Shown: one piece after another, positions 7,387-15,360 of the stretch
Position numbering within the stretch: the stretch's first letter is position 1
Layout: the number at the start of each line of letters is the position of its first letter
Assembly (NCBI GenBank): GCA_948794795.1
Contig: CAQGLR010000047.1
Location: 1 to 29,569 of the forward strand
Length of the DNA: 29,569 nt
Direction: 5' to 3'
DNA from: an uncultured Lachnospiraceae bacterium
GTDB lineage: Bacteria > Bacillota > Clostridia > Lachnospirales > Lachnospiraceae
Translations under genes and position numbers: made by a program
Notes under the pieces: model-generated
The model's input: only the letters and a program-made list of their open reading frames with translations
Database searches by the model: none
What the model was told of the DNA's origin: nothing

Positions 7387-9150
7387 CTATATTGCAGCAT
7401 TATGCTGCATATTTTTCTTCTTTAATTCTGCCGCCATAGGGTACTGGTGGTAATAAACAGTAGAATAATAACCATTCTTTGCCACAAGTTCATCATGTGT
7501 ACCCTGTTCAATTATCCTTCCATTATCAAGCACAATAATCTTATCTGCATCTCTTATAGAAGAAATCCTGTATGCAATAATAAATGTTGTACATGAATGG
7601 TTTATATTTTCAAGCTGGCGCTGTATATAGCTTTCTGTCTCCATATCAACCGCAGATGTAGTATCATCAAGAATAAGTATTGAAGGCTCTTTAAGAAGTG
7701 CCCTTGCAAGTGAAATCCTCTGTTTCTGCCCGCCTGACAGCCCTACACCTCTTTCACCTATCATAGTGTCATAACCATCTGGCATATTCTTAATAAAAAT
7801 ATTAGCATCAGCCATTTTTGCAACTTCTTTAACCTTCTCAAAACTACAGTCTGGCCTGCCATATGCAATATTGCCTTCTATTGTATCTGAGAAAAGGAAT
7901 ACATCCTGCATTGCAATACCTATATTTTCACGCAGCTGGTACATATCCAGGTCTTTTACATTAATACCATCTACAAGTATTTCCCCTCCTGTCACATCAA
8001 AGAAACGGCAGAGCAGGTTAATAATTGTAGATTTGCCTGCACCAGTAGTACCAGTTATTCCTATAGTCTGGCCCTTTTTAACCTCAAAATTAATATTGTG
8101 CAGGATATCTTCATCATCTGCTTTGTATGACACATTATTAAATACAATATTTCCATCCAGTTTCTTTCTTTCAACTGGATTAAGAGGTTTCTTAACATCT
8201 GGTTCTGCACTATATGTACCATATATTTTCTCTACAGATGTAGTAAATCTTTGTATATCATTAACCCACCATCCAGCCATGCGGAGAGGCACAGTAAGCA
8301 TCCACAGGTATCCATTGGTTGCAACAAGGTCTCCCATTGTCATTTCACCTTTTACAACCATTACACCACCAACAAACATAAGGATAATATTCAGTGCATT
8401 TGAGAAAAATTCAAACACAGGAACATATTTCTTCCATATATTTGCTGCCCCAAGCTCTGCATCACGGTATCTGTCATTTTCAACTGTAAATTTACTAATT
8501 TCATAATCTTCTTTGGCAAATGCCTTTACCACCCTGTTACCGCTTATATTTTCCTGCACATAAGTATTAAGACTTGAAAATGCATCACGGCACTTCTGGA
8601 ACGCAGGCCTTACACTTTTTGCCTGCGAGTATGTTGCAAACGCTGTCAGTGGAAGCACTATTACCATGCATAATGCCATTTTGGCATTTGTAGCAAATAT
8701 CATAACCAGTGCAAATACAAAATAAAGCACATTTTCATAAACAGTGTAAACCACATACGCAACAAAGTGGCGGATTGCATCCATATCACCTGTCTGCCGG
8801 CTCATAAGGTCACCTGTACGGTTCTTATTATAAAATGCAAAATCCTCCTGCAAAAGCTTGCGGTAAACTGTATCCCTCATACTAAATAAAACATTTTGTG
8901 AACTTGTTTCAAAAAGCACTTGTGAGAAAAACCTGCATAACCCTTTAACAATTACAAGTGCTATAAGAATTGCAACCAGCCTTCCTAACATTCCAGCCTG
9001 CCCGCCATTAATAACATCATCAACTATAAGTTTAGATACATATGGTCCTGATAAAGCAGCTATTGCAACTATTGTTACAAGCAGCAGTCCTGCTGCCATA
9101 CGTATCCAGTATTTCTTTAAAAAAGAATAAAACCATTTCATCGGTGTCAT
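7387..9150 (-). CDS. ABC exporter subunit with degenerate ATPase site
   Basis: Second half of the exporter, 587 residues, six membrane helices followed by an NBD. Walker A GTTGAGKST lies near 367 and the signature is a canonical LSGGQ. Walker B ends LILDDTTSAVD, so the catalytic Glu is an Asp (about 496), and the H-loop reads IIAYRISS with Tyr in place of His (about 527). This is the pattern of the non-catalytic half in heterodimeric exporters of the BmrC/BmrD and TM287/288 type. It lies first in the operon; AAGGAGG precedes its ATG by nine bases. The next gene follows within 20 bases. A short inverted repeat, GCAGCAT with ATGCTGC, lies inside the last codons. Confidence 0.93.
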   Translation of the reverse strand: MTPMKWFYSFLKKYWIRMAAGLLLVTIVAIAALSGPYVSKLIVDDVINGGQAGMLGRLVAILIALVIVKGLCRFFSQVLFETSSQNVLFSMRDTVYRKLLQEDFAFYNKNRTGDLMSRQTGDMDAIRHFVAYVVYTVYENVLYFVFALVMIFATNAKMALCMVIVLPLTAFATYSQAKSVRPAFQKCRDAFSSLNTYVQENISGNRVVKAFAKEDYEISKFTVENDRYRDAELGAANIWKKYVPVFEFFSNALNIILMFVGGVMVVKGEMTMGDLVATNGYLWMLTVPLRMAGWWVNDIQRFTTSVEKIYGTYSAEPDVKKPLNPVERKKLDGNIVFNNVSYKADDEDILHNINFEVKKGQTIGITGTTGAGKSTIINLLCRFFDVTGGEILVDGINVKDLDMYQLRENIGIAMQDVFLFSDTIEGNIAYGRPDCSFEKVKEVAKMADANIFIKNMPDGYDTMIGERGVGLSGGQKQRISLARALLKEPSILILDDTTSAVDMETESYIQRQLENINHSCTTFIIAYRISSIRDADKIIVLDNGRIIEQGTHDELVAKNGYYSTVYYHQYPMAAELKKKNMQHNAAI

Positions 9151-9185
9151 AACATTATTCCTCCTTCTTCAAAACAGTAAGTAAG

Positions 9186-9194
9186 AGTATAGCA
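9186..9194 (-). promoter_or_regulatory. Candidate extended -10 promoter of the exporter operon
   Basis: On the minus strand TGCTATACT is an extended -10 element about 36 bases ahead of the exporter ATG, giving a short leader that includes the AAGGAGG site. The -35 region is weak, and a second TATACT-like box lies about 20 bases upstream, so the choice is uncertain. Confidence 0.4.
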
Positions 9195-9221
9195 CCAGCA
9201 TAAACAGTATAATATAATAAA

Positions 9222-9250
9222 TTGACCAAAAAATTGTACAAATCTATTAT
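9222..9250 (+). promoter_or_regulatory. SigA-type promoter facing the palindromic repeat
   Basis: TTGACC (9222-9227), a 17-base spacer and TATTAT (9245-9250) match the consensus at ten of twelve positions. It points away from the exporter operon into 9257-9940, where no protein gene begins until 9941. Any transcript would cross the large palindrome. A weaker TTGGAT-N16-TATAAT lies at 9269-9296. Confidence 0.5.
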
Positions 9251-9391
9251 TATTTTATAAATTAACTATTGGATTTTTTTTATAAAGTATTATAATATCT
9301 ATATTATAATAAAAATATGACTTATATAAATTATTGAATAAATAATAACCCATTAACATAAAACACCCCCTGGAAACAGGGGCAGGATTGT

Positions 9392-9915
9392 CCATAGAAT
9401 CACATCCGTTTCATAACAGTGGTACGCTTCCGCTACGATATAATGTCATTTAGTTAAGTAACCATCCTGTAAATGGCAAGGTTATGGATGTTTGGAAATT
9501 AAATATTTTACAAATTATGTGGCTCTGGCAATTCCAAAATTTTACCAACAGCTGCACGCTCCCGCTTGGATGGGATGCGCAGTGGTGCATAAAATCTGAA
9601 AGAACCAGATTTAAGCACCAGCGCCCCCATAACAGCAGCTTTTTGGTAAAACATTTGGAACTTGCCAGAGTAATATAATCTTTGTATAAATTTAATTTTC
9701 AAACATCCATAAGCCCTTTATTTATTGAGCTTTGCTTAACTAAATGACATTGTGCTACGGTAACACATATAACAGGGTACAAGCACCGACGGAGTTAAAG
9801 TACTCCTTTTGTGGAATTATTACTGGCAGCTGCCACTGGAAAACCTGTGTACCACCACCAGCAAAAGATAAATGGAAATTATTATATGAAAATTTGTGAA
9901 ACGGACGTGTTCCAT
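9392..9915. repeat. Large imperfect palindrome between exporter operon and AraC gene
   Basis: The two halves match as inverted repeats. The outermost arms are 9392-9413 and 9897-9915, both carrying a TGAAACGGA-YGTG core. Further in, AATGTCATTTAGTTAAG on the left matches CTTAACTAAATGACATT on the right. Next come the blocks around TTGGAATTGCCAGAGCC (left half, minus strand) and TTGGAACTTGCCAGAG (right half). The centre near 9590-9620 is a hairpin of GGTGCATAAAATCT against AGATTTAAGCACC. The right arm has about 130 extra bases (9775-9895). A separate perfect hairpin, CCCCTG-GAAA-CAGGGG (9367-9382), with a GNRA loop lies just outside. Relatives lie at 1-222. The short open frames inside are not conserved. 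It could be a MITE-like element or a structured RNA. Confidence 0.75.
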
Positions 9916-9940
9916 ACTTTTTTAAAAACGGAGAATTAAT

Positions 9941-10957
9941 GTGAAAAATTTATATGAATACAGCGACAGGCTTAATGCCCCTTTAGTTGCATTTAACCAT
10001 ATAGCATCACCAGACAACTTCCCTATACTTCCACACTGGCACTATTTTCTTGAAATTATACATATACTTGAAGGTGAAGTAGAAACAGTTTGTGGAAACT
10101 ATGTATATATACTGCATCCAGGTGATATAATAATATTCTTTCCACAGCTTATACATTCTATATATAAGCTTGACGGCAAAGATAACAAACTATCAGGACT
10201 GGACAAATCAAAACCTGCCTCTAAAGTTTCCCAGGAAAAGGATATATACAATCCTAAGTATAATTTAGAACATAATTCAATAATGCCTGTACCAGAAAAG
10301 GGCACAATTAAAGAAGAATACCATATAAAATACCAGGTATTAAAATTTGACTTAAACTTTTTAAATATAAATACAAGCTGTAAAACAAGGTTTCTTAAAA
10401 TATTTGAACTTGCATATTCTAAGAATCCTGAATACCTTTACTTTTCTTCTGGAATGCTTAAAGACCTTCCAATATATGAAATATTTAATACCTGTATAGA
10501 AGAACTAAATACTAAAAATTATGGATATGATATTGTAGTCTGTTCACACATTTCTACCTTGTTATCATATTTTGCAAGGAACTGGATTGGACGTGGGCTT
10601 GATATTGACGAAACAATACGTACATCTAATAATCCTTCAGATGCATTTGCAGGAATTACAGAATATATTGAAAAACATTATAATGAACCACTAAGGATTA
10701 ATGAACTTGCAGAAATGTGCGGCATGAGCTATTCCAATTTCGCAAGGCTTTTTAAACAGACATACCACCAGTCATGTAAAGAATATATTGAATTTATAAG
10801 GCTCAATAAAGTAGAAGACCTTCTTCTTATGACAAATATAGACCTTACTTATATAAGCCACGAAACGGGGTTTGCAGACTGCAGCCATCTTATACGCACA
10901 TTTAAAAAATGGAAAGGAATTACACCTAAACAATGGCGTAATAAAAATGAAAAGTAA
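9941..10957 (+). CDS. AraC-family transcriptional regulator with cupin sensor
   Basis: 338-residue DNA-binding regulator. Residues ~10-125 form a cupin-like AraC_binding domain with the LPHWHYFLEIIHILEGEVE motif and HPGDIIIFFP. The C-terminal ~100 residues hold two helix-turn-helix units, with LRINELAEMCGMSYSNFARL in the first and the family signature DLTYISHETGFADCSHLIR in the second. The start is GTG, seven bases behind GGAG; the overlapping ATG one base upstream is immediately followed by a stop. Such proteins usually sense a small ligand and regulate neighbouring transport or catabolic genes. Its targets here are unknown; the exporter operon beyond the palindrome is one candidate. Confidence 0.93.
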   Translation: MKNLYEYSDRLNAPLVAFNHIASPDNFPILPHWHYFLEIIHILEGEVETVCGNYVYILHPGDIIIFFPQLIHSIYKLDGKDNKLSGLDKSKPASKVSQEKDIYNPKYNLEHNSIMPVPEKGTIKEEYHIKYQVLKFDLNFLNINTSCKTRFLKIFELAYSKNPEYLYFSSGMLKDLPIYEIFNTCIEELNTKNYGYDIVVCSHISTLLSYFARNWIGRGLDIDETIRTSNNPSDAFAGITEYIEKHYNEPLRINELAEMCGMSYSNFARLFKQTYHQSCKEYIEFIRLNKVEDLLLMTNIDLTYISHETGFADCSHLIRTFKKWKGITPKQWRNKNEK

Positions 10958-11052
10958 ATTAAAATTGTATGGCATTGATTGACTTACATACTATAATGGA
11001 ATATAATATGAGCACTTAACCGTAGCAACTTATAAGGAAATGGATTGATTTT

Positions 11053-11613
11053 ATGGGATTATGGAATAATTTCACAGGACATCTTTCAACTATACTCCAC
11101 CACAAGAAACTGGTACGTGGGCTTTGCTTCCGTGCAGGGCTTTACAAACAAGGTATAATGCATGACTGGTCAAAATACAACCCTGTTGAATTTTTTGTTG
11201 GTGTAAAGTATTACCAGGGAGGCAAAAGAAGCCCTAACTTTGGAGAAAAAGAGGATTACGGATATTCTTCTGCATGGCTGCACCACAAAGGCCGTAATAA
11301 ACATCATTTTGAATACTGGATAGACTATTCTGTCAAACCACAGGACGGGTTACAAGGCATGCCTATGCCTGAACGTTATATTATTGAAATGTTCTGTGAC
11401 AGGGTTGCCGCAAGCAAAAATTACAACAGGGATTCCTATAACGATTCATTTCCACTTGCATATTACACCAAAAACAAAGACCATTATGTACTACATCCCC
11501 ATACACGCAAGCTTATCGAAAAACTGCTTAACATGCTTGCAGAAAAAGGCGAAGAAGAAACATTTAATTATATACGCAGGGAAATAGACTGGAAACATTC
11601 GCGCAAATGGTAA
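11053..11613 (+). CDS. DUF5662-like protein
   Basis: 186 residues, soluble, rich in His, Trp and Tyr. Conserved-looking polar motifs are GIMHDWSKYNPVEFF, WLHHKGRNKHHFEYW and PMPERYIIEMFCDRVA. Spaced His and Asp residues inside helical segments suggest a metal-binding helical fold, perhaps distantly HD-like; that is inference. I recognise it as resembling DUF5662, whose function is not known to me. The start ATG has AAGGA thirteen bases upstream, a long spacing. It is followed after 25 bases by the PAP2-like gene, so the two are probably co-transcribed. Confidence 0.75.
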   Translation: MGLWNNFTGHLSTILHHKKLVRGLCFRAGLYKQGIMHDWSKYNPVEFFVGVKYYQGGKRSPNFGEKEDYGYSSAWLHHKGRNKHHFEYWIDYSVKPQDGLQGMPMPERYIIEMFCDRVAASKNYNRDSYNDSFPLAYYTKNKDHYVLHPHTRKLIEKLLNMLAEKGEEETFNYIRREIDWKHSRKW

Positions 11614-11638
11614 CTTTTAAAAATATGGAGGCTTTTTA

Positions 11639-12343
11639 ATGAACCAGTTAAAACAACTTTTATATAAATATAAACATGCTATTATATTATTATATCTTCC
11701 AATATATATTCTCTGGTTTATATTGCTTGAACGCCGTACAGATGTAAAATTTATGGAAATCCACTGTATAGTAGATGACTGGATACCATTTTGCGAAATA
11801 TTTATAATACCATACCTGTTATGGTTTATATATGTTGCAGCAGTCCTGGTTTTCCTTTTCTTCCAGACAAAGCATATAGAAGACTTTTATAAATGTGCCA
11901 CAATACTTGTTATGGGCATGACTACAAGCCTTATTATATATACTTTCTTTCCAAATGCACAAAATATGCGCCCTGTTACATTTGAACGGGAAAATATTTT
12001 CACAGATATAATATCTATATTATATGCTGCTGATACAGATACTAATGTATGTCCAAGCATACATGTGTATAACTCGGTTGCAATACATGTTGCAATAGTT
12101 ACCAGTAATTTCTTTAAAAATAAAAAATGGGCTAAAAACAGCTCACTTATACTATGCATATTAATATGCATGTCAACTTTATTTTTAAAACAACACTCAT
12201 TTGTTGACCTTGTATGTGCTGTTGTACTTTATTTATTTTATTATACTATTATATACAGGCAGGCTCCTGCGGATTTTAATATACCATATAAAAATATTAA
12301 CAGCCGCCAGAGGCTTGTTAAAAATATAAAACACCGCAGCTGA
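11639..12343 (+). CDS. PAP2-family membrane phosphatase/phosphotransferase
   Basis: Integral membrane protein of 234 residues with about six helices. It carries two of the PAP2 motifs: CPSIHVYNS with His142, and STLFLKQHSFVDLV with His186 and Asp190. This is the layout of PAP2 proteins resembling inositolphosphotransferases and lipid phosphate phosphatases. The first motif (K-x6-RP) is reduced to NMRPVTFE. It probably acts on a lipid phosphate or polyprenyl pyrophosphate at the outer membrane face. The ATG lies seven bases behind GGAGG. A terminator directly follows, closing the operon with the DUF5662-like gene. Confidence 0.85.
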   Translation: MNQLKQLLYKYKHAIILLYLPIYILWFILLERRTDVKFMEIHCIVDDWIPFCEIFIIPYLLWFIYVAAVLVFLFFQTKHIEDFYKCATILVMGMTTSLIIYTFFPNAQNMRPVTFERENIFTDIISILYAADTDTNVCPSIHVYNSVAIHVAIVTSNFFKNKKWAKNSSLILCILICMSTLFLKQHSFVDLVCAVVLYLFYYTIIYRQAPADFNIPYKNINSRQRLVKNIKHRS

Positions 12344-12344
12344 C

Positions 12345-12372
12345 AAAAACCCCCAGCCGTTATGGGGGTTTT
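12345..12372. terminator. Intrinsic terminator between convergent genes
   Basis: AAAAACCCCC (12345-12354), a nine-base loop, then GGGGGTTTT (12364-12372). It sits just after the PAP2 stop and just before the end of the convergent aminopeptidase gene, with A- and T-runs on both sides, so it can serve both strands. Confidence 0.85.
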
Positions 12373-12389
12373 ACTAATTAAAAATATAC

Positions 12390-14162
12390 TTATATTTCAC
12401 TACATGCATTTTCAAGCCACTCTTTCTCATCCTTGTCAAGATATGGTGAAATATTTTCATATACTTTTCTATGGTAATTATTTAAAAGTTCCCTTTCTTT
12501 ATTATCTAAAAGCCTTGGTTCTATTAAATCCTTGTCAAATGGCACAAACGTAAGCGGTTCAAACCCCATAAACTGTCCATAAACTGTTTTTTCACGCTTT
12601 ACACAAAGTATAAGGTTCTCAAGCCGTATGCCAAATTTTCCTTCAAGATATATTCCTGGCTCATCAGATGTAACCATTCCTTCTTCAAAAACTGTATTTT
12701 CTCCAAATGAATTAGGAGGTTCATGTACATTTAACAGATATCCTGTACCATGTCCTGTACCATGGTTATAATCACAGCCCATATCCCACAGAGGTTTTCT
12801 TGCAATATAGTCAAGGGAAACCCCAGAACAGCCATAGAGAAAATGTGCATCACTTAAACCCAGGTTAGCACGTAAAACAGCTGTATAATACTTCTTCTGC
12901 TCCCCGGTTGCCTTTCCTCCTGTAAATAATGTCCTTGTTATATCAGTAGTCCCTTCCAGATAGTGTCCGCCTGTATCTACAAGCAAAAGGTTATCTGGTT
13001 CTATAGAAGCATCTGTTTCTGGAACTGCCGAATAGTGTACTATTGCCCCATGTGCACCAAACCCGGATATTGTATCAAAACTAGGTCCAATATAATGTTC
13101 CCCTTTACTTCTGATATTTTCAAGCTTTTCAGTTACACTTAACTCTGTCATAGGAATTTTACCCATATTTTTCTTAAACCAGTATATAAATTTTGTAACT
13201 GCTACCCCGTCTTTTATATGGGCTTTCTTTATATTATTTACTTCTGTACTGTTCTTAGATGCCTTCCAAAGCACAGATGGGTTTACAAGATTAATTACTT
13301 TTACATCTGCTGGGATATTTTTTACAATGGCATAATTTACAATATTTTTGTCAAGCATAACCCTGCTTCCCTTGGCAAACCCTTTCACATAACCATATAT
13401 ATCCCCATAATCCATAAACAAAACCCCTGCTGCTGCAAGAGCCTTTTCTTCTTTACTGCCAAATGCTTTCTTGTCCGCAAAAAGAATAATACTATCTTTT
13501 CCTGCAATAAGGTACGACAACACCACAGGACTGCAATGGATATCATTACCTCTGATATTTAAAAGCCATGCAATATCATCAAGGCTTGTAATAATATGGT
13601 AATCTGCCTGGTATTCATCCATATATTCCCTTAACCTTGTAATCTTCTCTTCTCTTGTCTTACCAGCATAACATACATCAAGAAGCCATGCTGGCTTTGA
13701 AGCTGTTACTGGCCTGTCCTGCCATATATTTCCCACAAGGTCAAGGCTGCTGTCCAGTTTTGCCCCTTTGGCTGCAAGACACTCTTCCATATCTTCTGCC
13801 CATGAAGCTGGCACTACCCTGCCATCACACCCCAATATTCCACCCTCTGGAATATTAGTTCCAATATAATCCTTAATCTTTGGAACACCCTCCATCCTAG
13901 ATTTATAAAGGGTAATTCCACTTCCTTTAAGCTGTTCTTCCGCCTGCAGGAAATACCTTCCATCAGTCCAAAGCCCTGCTTCTTCTAATGTTACAATAAC
14001 AGTACCAGCTGAGCCATCAAACCCAGATATAAACTCCCTGCACTTAAAAAAATCCCCTACATACTCCGAACTGTGGAAATCATTTGATGGTATATAGTAC
14101 ATATCTATATTTTCTTTACGCATACATACACGCAGTGCCTCTATTCTCTTTGATATATCCAA
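12390..14162 (-). CDS. Xaa-Pro aminopeptidase (M24B, three-domain)
   Basis: Cytosolic metallopeptidase removing an N-terminal residue ahead of proline. At 590 residues it is the long form with two creatinase-type N-terminal domains (about 1-310) before the pita-bread catalytic domain, like eukaryotic XPNPEP1. The metal ligands are visible: LLLVDTGGHYLEGTTDITRT (two Asp), the His of GHGTGYLLNVHEPP, and the two Glu of TSDEPGIYLEGKFGIRLE. The start is a TTG seven bases behind AAGGAG; no ATG fits. It follows rsmA by 33 bases on the same strand and shares its promoter. Confidence 0.93.
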   Translation of the reverse strand: MDISKRIEALRVCMRKENIDMYYIPSNDFHSSEYVGDFFKCREFISGFDGSAGTVIVTLEEAGLWTDGRYFLQAEEQLKGSGITLYKSRMEGVPKIKDYIGTNIPEGGILGCDGRVVPASWAEDMEECLAAKGAKLDSSLDLVGNIWQDRPVTASKPAWLLDVCYAGKTREEKITRLREYMDEYQADYHIITSLDDIAWLLNIRGNDIHCSPVVLSYLIAGKDSIILFADKKAFGSKEEKALAAAGVLFMDYGDIYGYVKGFAKGSRVMLDKNIVNYAIVKNIPADVKVINLVNPSVLWKASKNSTEVNNIKKAHIKDGVAVTKFIYWFKKNMGKIPMTELSVTEKLENIRSKGEHYIGPSFDTISGFGAHGAIVHYSAVPETDASIEPDNLLLVDTGGHYLEGTTDITRTLFTGGKATGEQKKYYTAVLRANLGLSDAHFLYGCSGVSLDYIARKPLWDMGCDYNHGTGHGTGYLLNVHEPPNSFGENTVFEEGMVTSDEPGIYLEGKFGIRLENLILCVKREKTVYGQFMGFEPLTFVPFDKDLIEPRLLDNKERELLNNYHRKVYENISPYLDKDEKEWLENACSEI

Positions 14163-14195
14163 AGTAATACTCCTTTCTTATCTTTGCCAGACAAA

Positions 14196-15068
14196 TTATA
14201 ATAACTTAATCCTGCCAAGTATATTGCTTAATTCTGCGAATTGTCCAAGGTCCAGGGTTTCACCCCTTACAGTTTCTGCAAGTCCCATTTGCTTTAATGC
14301 TTCTGCTGCCATTTCTTTGTTTATTCCAAGCCCGCTGTCATTAGCTAACCCGTTTTGCAATGTTTTCCTTCTCTGGTTAAATGATGCACGGATAACCCTC
14401 CACATCAGTTTCTCATTATCTGCCACTACAGGAGGCTCTTTATGGCATTCCAGGTGTATAACTGCTGAACCTACATTAGGACGTGGGATAAAACAGTTAG
14501 CTGGCACATTGGCAACAATTACAGCATCAGAATAATATTGCACAGCCAGGGACAATGCCCCATAATCCTTTGTACCAGGCACAGCCTGCATCCTCTGTGC
14601 AACCTCCTTCTGTACCATTACTGTTATACTTCTAAGCGGTACATGTCTTTCAAAAAGCCCCATTATAATTGGGGTTGTTATATAATATGGAAGGTTTGCC
14701 ACAACCTTTAAAGGCTTGCCATTATTATAATCCTGTGCAATTTTATTAATATCAGTCTTAAGTATATCTTTATTTATAACTGTTACATTATTATAAGAAG
14801 AGAGAGTTTCTGAAAGAACTGGGATAAGGCTTTTGTCAATCTCAACTGCCATGACTTCCCGTGCATTTTCACAAAGATACTGTGTCATAGTCCCAATTCC
14901 AGGTCCGATTTCAAGTACAAAATCATCCTCTGCAATACCCGCTGCACTTACTATTTTCTCCAAAACATGTGTATCTATGAGAAAATTCTGTCCAAACTTT
15001 TTCTGGAATTTAATATTATGCTTCTTTAAAATTTCAATCGTATTCTGTGGTACTCCCAGGGTTGCCAT
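14196..15068 (-). CDS. rsmA: 16S rRNA (adenine1518/1519-N6) dimethyltransferase
   Basis: KsgA/RsmA, 290 residues, dimethylates two adjacent adenines near the 3' end of 16S rRNA with S-adenosylmethionine during 30S assembly. The N-terminal KKFGQNFL motif, the SAM-binding LEIGPGIGTMTQYL (about 52-65) and the catalytic NLPYYITTP (from Asn125) are all canonical. The C-terminal helical domain with SFNQRRKTLQNGL is present and complete. AGGAGG stands four bases ahead of the ATG. It is first in a two-gene operon with the aminopeptidase and is transcribed away from the permease gene. Confidence 0.97.
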   Translation of the reverse strand: MATLGVPQNTIEILKKHNIKFQKKFGQNFLIDTHVLEKIVSAAGIAEDDFVLEIGPGIGTMTQYLCENAREVMAVEIDKSLIPVLSETLSSYNNVTVINKDILKTDINKIAQDYNNGKPLKVVANLPYYITTPIIMGLFERHVPLRSITVMVQKEVAQRMQAVPGTKDYGALSLAVQYYSDAVIVANVPANCFIPRPNVGSAVIHLECHKEPPVVADNEKLMWRVIRASFNQRRKTLQNGLANDSGLGINKEMAAEALKQMGLAETVRGETLDLGQFAELSNILGRIKLL

Positions 15069-15113
15069 ATTGCCTCCTTATAATCCAAAATATGTTTTTA
15101 TTTTCTAATGTCC

Positions 15114-15141
15114 AGTATAACACTATCTGCCATAAATTCAA
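15114..15141 (-). promoter_or_regulatory. SigA promoter of rsmA-aminopeptidase operon
   Basis: On the minus strand TTGAAT (15141-15136), a 16-base spacer and TATACT (15119-15114), with a TG one base ahead of the -10 box. The leader to the rsmA ATG would be about 40 bases and includes AAGGAGG. Confidence 0.6.
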
Positions 15142-15197
15142 ATACTTTGCTTGTACAAAATAAAATACTGTTTCTTCCTATTGAAATTAAAAAGTAA

Positions 15198-15226
15198 TTG
15201 ACAACAAATTTCAAAAGTATTATAAT
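15198..15226 (+). promoter_or_regulatory. Consensus SigA promoter of the permease operon
   Basis: TTGACA (15198-15203), exactly 17 bases, TATAAT (15221-15226): a full match to both boxes. Transcription should begin near 15233, giving a leader of about 128 bases to the permease start. Confidence 0.85.
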
Positions 15227-15281
15227 TCGCATGGTTGAAGTTAATAGGAATAGACCAGAACTAAAATTACATACTTTAAAG

Positions 15282-15333
15282 TACCAGCTTTATCCATACC
15301 AAAACAGGTTTCCTTGGTTATATTAAACTGGTA
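15282..15333 (+). promoter_or_regulatory. Structured leader upstream of the permease
   Basis: TACCAG (15282-15287) pairs with CTGGTA (15328-15333), and inside it ACCAA (15298-15302) pairs with TTGGT (15314-15318). A self-complementary TACTTTAAAGTA precedes it. The structure ends about 11 bases before the AAAGGGG ribosome binding site. No known riboswitch consensus was recognised; it may only stabilise the mRNA. Confidence 0.35.
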
Positions 15334-15360
15334 TATCTAAAAATGAAAGGGGATAAAAAC

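Noticed and set aside
7871..8506. 211-codon plus-strand frame opposite the exporter gene
   Set aside because: Antisense shadow of a well-supported ABC gene.
9508..9702. 64-codon open frame ending in a KRERAAVGKILELPEPHNL-like stretch, also partly readable at 154-222
   Set aside because: It runs across both arms of the palindrome, has no ribosome binding site, and the copy at 1-95 is frameshifted. It looks like a repeat that happens to be open.
1..9915. CRISPR array from the repeated blocks
   Set aside because: The copies are few, diverged, partly inverted and not spaced by unique spacers of equal length.
15231..15326. 31-codon open frame in the permease leader
   Set aside because: Its ATG would lie at the predicted transcription start with no ribosome binding site, so a leader peptide is not supported.
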